DNA from: Weissella confusa
Lineage (GTDB): Bacteria > Bacillota > Bacilli > Lactobacillales > Lactobacillaceae
Assembly: GCA_016466735.1 (NCBI GenBank)
Contig: JAAOED010000008.1
Coordinates: 45,613-109,612 of the forward strand
Reading direction: 5' to 3'
DNA length: 64,000 bases
A program made the position numbers and the translations under genes. The notes under the pieces are model-generated. The model searched no databases, was not told the DNA's origin, and saw only the letters and a list, made by a program, of their open reading frames with translations. This document shows positions 63,663 through 64,000 of this stretch, in pieces (within the stretch, counting starts at the first letter, position 1; the number at the start of each line of letters is the position of its first letter).

Positions 63663-63691
63663 TTGCCGATATGCGGGTAACCGTGTATACT
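63663..63691 (+). promoter_or_regulatory. promoter of the small basic protein gene
   Basis: TTGCCG, 17-nt spacer, TATACT. Confidence 0.55.
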
Positions 63692-63748
63692 TTCTTTTTG
63701 TAAGTTCTATTTATTCGAATATATAAAACAAAAAGTGAGGTAAACATC

Positions 63749-63871
63749 ATGGCTGAAAAGTTGGATGTGGCATCAGCTCGTCGTAAGATGAAGAGCCCAA
63801 ACATTAAGACTCGCAAGCGCGCTTTGAAGGCATTGCACGATGCACGCAAGGCAGCAAGCAACAAGAAGTAA
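63749..63871 (+). CDS. small basic protein, 40 residues
   Basis: The ORF is too short for most gene finders but has a good GTGAGG ribosome-binding site, its own promoter and a downstream hairpin. The protein begins MAEKLDVASARRKMKSPN and continues with a Lys/Arg/Ala-rich helical part (KTRKRALKALHDARK). About a third of residues are Lys or Arg. It resembles small conserved proteins of lactic acid bacteria and streptococci sometimes labelled as putative metal homeostasis proteins; I recall that only weakly. Ribosome or nucleic-acid binding would also fit. Confidence 0.65.
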   Translation: MAEKLDVASARRKMKSPNIKTRKRALKALHDARKAASNKK

Positions 63872-63957
63872 TCAAAGAAACCAGTTCACTGTACTAGGCC
63901 CCGTCAAGTTGACGGTCGAAATAATATAAAATTTAATTAGGCGCTTATGCCACCGTA

Positions 63958-63998
63958 AATAGCCATATTCCGGAATTCTTCCGGGGTATGGCTATTTA
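63958..63998 (+). terminator. terminator at the window end
   Basis: AAATAGCCATA pairs with TATGGCTATTT, with an inner CCGGAA/TTCCGG extension. The 85 nt between the small gene and this hairpin contain GTCAA/TTGAC but no gene I can support. Confidence 0.75.
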
Positions 63999-64000
63999 TT

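Noticed and set aside
1..64000. CRISPR arrays, transposons, prophage, tRNA or rRNA genes
   Set aside because: No regularly spaced repeats, transposase or integrase motifs, or tRNA/rRNA signatures were seen on either strand.

Overview
The window is a chromosomal segment of a low-GC lactic acid bacterium. It most resembles Weissella of the W. confusa / W. cibaria group. The reasons are the Bacillota ribosomal-protein gene order, very heavy TTG-leucine use in highly expressed genes, a secreted GH70 dextransucrase with a KxYKxGKxW signal peptide, a pyruvate oxidase, a B12-dependent class II ribonucleotide reductase and two methionine T-boxes. I see no rRNA, tRNA, insertion sequence, prophage or CRISPR array.

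Layout. 1-8.4 kb: the end of the S10-spc operon and the alpha operon (rplN to rplQ, with secY, adk, infA, rpoA). rpsN and map are missing from their usual places. 8.6-10.6 kb: two mini NfeD-like proteins with an SPFH/stomatin protein, then a CPBP protease. 10.7-13.8 kb (minus): T-box-controlled metQ-metN-metI. 13.8-17 kb: a DUF1275 protein, divergent from pncB-nadE (NAD salvage). 17.2-20.5 kb: nrdJ, a DUF4430 protein and an ECF S-component, probably a B12 uptake and use operon. 20.6-31.6 kb: the conserved cysS-mrnC-rlmB-sigH-rpmG-secE-nusG-rplKAJL block. It is interrupted after cysS by an acetoin/diacetyl reductase and a second T-box operon (MetE-like methyltransferase, second metQ, luxS).

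31.8-37.5 kb: a beta-lactamase-fold serine hydrolase, a Mn/Zn ABC transporter and a type II NADH dehydrogenase with an extra membrane domain. 37.5-42.5 kb: a TrmH-type methyltransferase, then ecfA1-ecfA2-ecfT-truA-rplM-rpsI, which supplies the energising module for ECF S-components. 42.7-53.4 kb is the accessory, surface and metabolic region: a DUF805 protein, the dextransucrase, an MFS exporter, a membrane-anchored leucine-rich-repeat protein in which I recognise a NEAT-like (haem-binding) domain, and a catabolite-controlled pyruvate oxidase. 53.4-64 kb: a uracil-DNA glycosylase family protein, an aldo-keto reductase, a GH13 alpha-glucosidase, a HerA-like ATPase, a PAP2 phosphatase, a DHA2 drug exporter, uvrA and a 40-residue basic protein.

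How it fits together. Methionine supply is under two AUG-specifier T-boxes. B12 import (S-component plus EcfA1A2T) would feed NrdJ. NDH-2, pyruvate oxidase and the candidate haem-binding surface protein suggest an aerobic or haem-stimulated side of metabolism. Dextransucrase and the GH13 enzyme make and trim alpha-glucans. The least explained items are the LRR-NEAT protein, a shared 5'-UTR/operator element in front of two unrelated genes, and the mini-NfeD pair.
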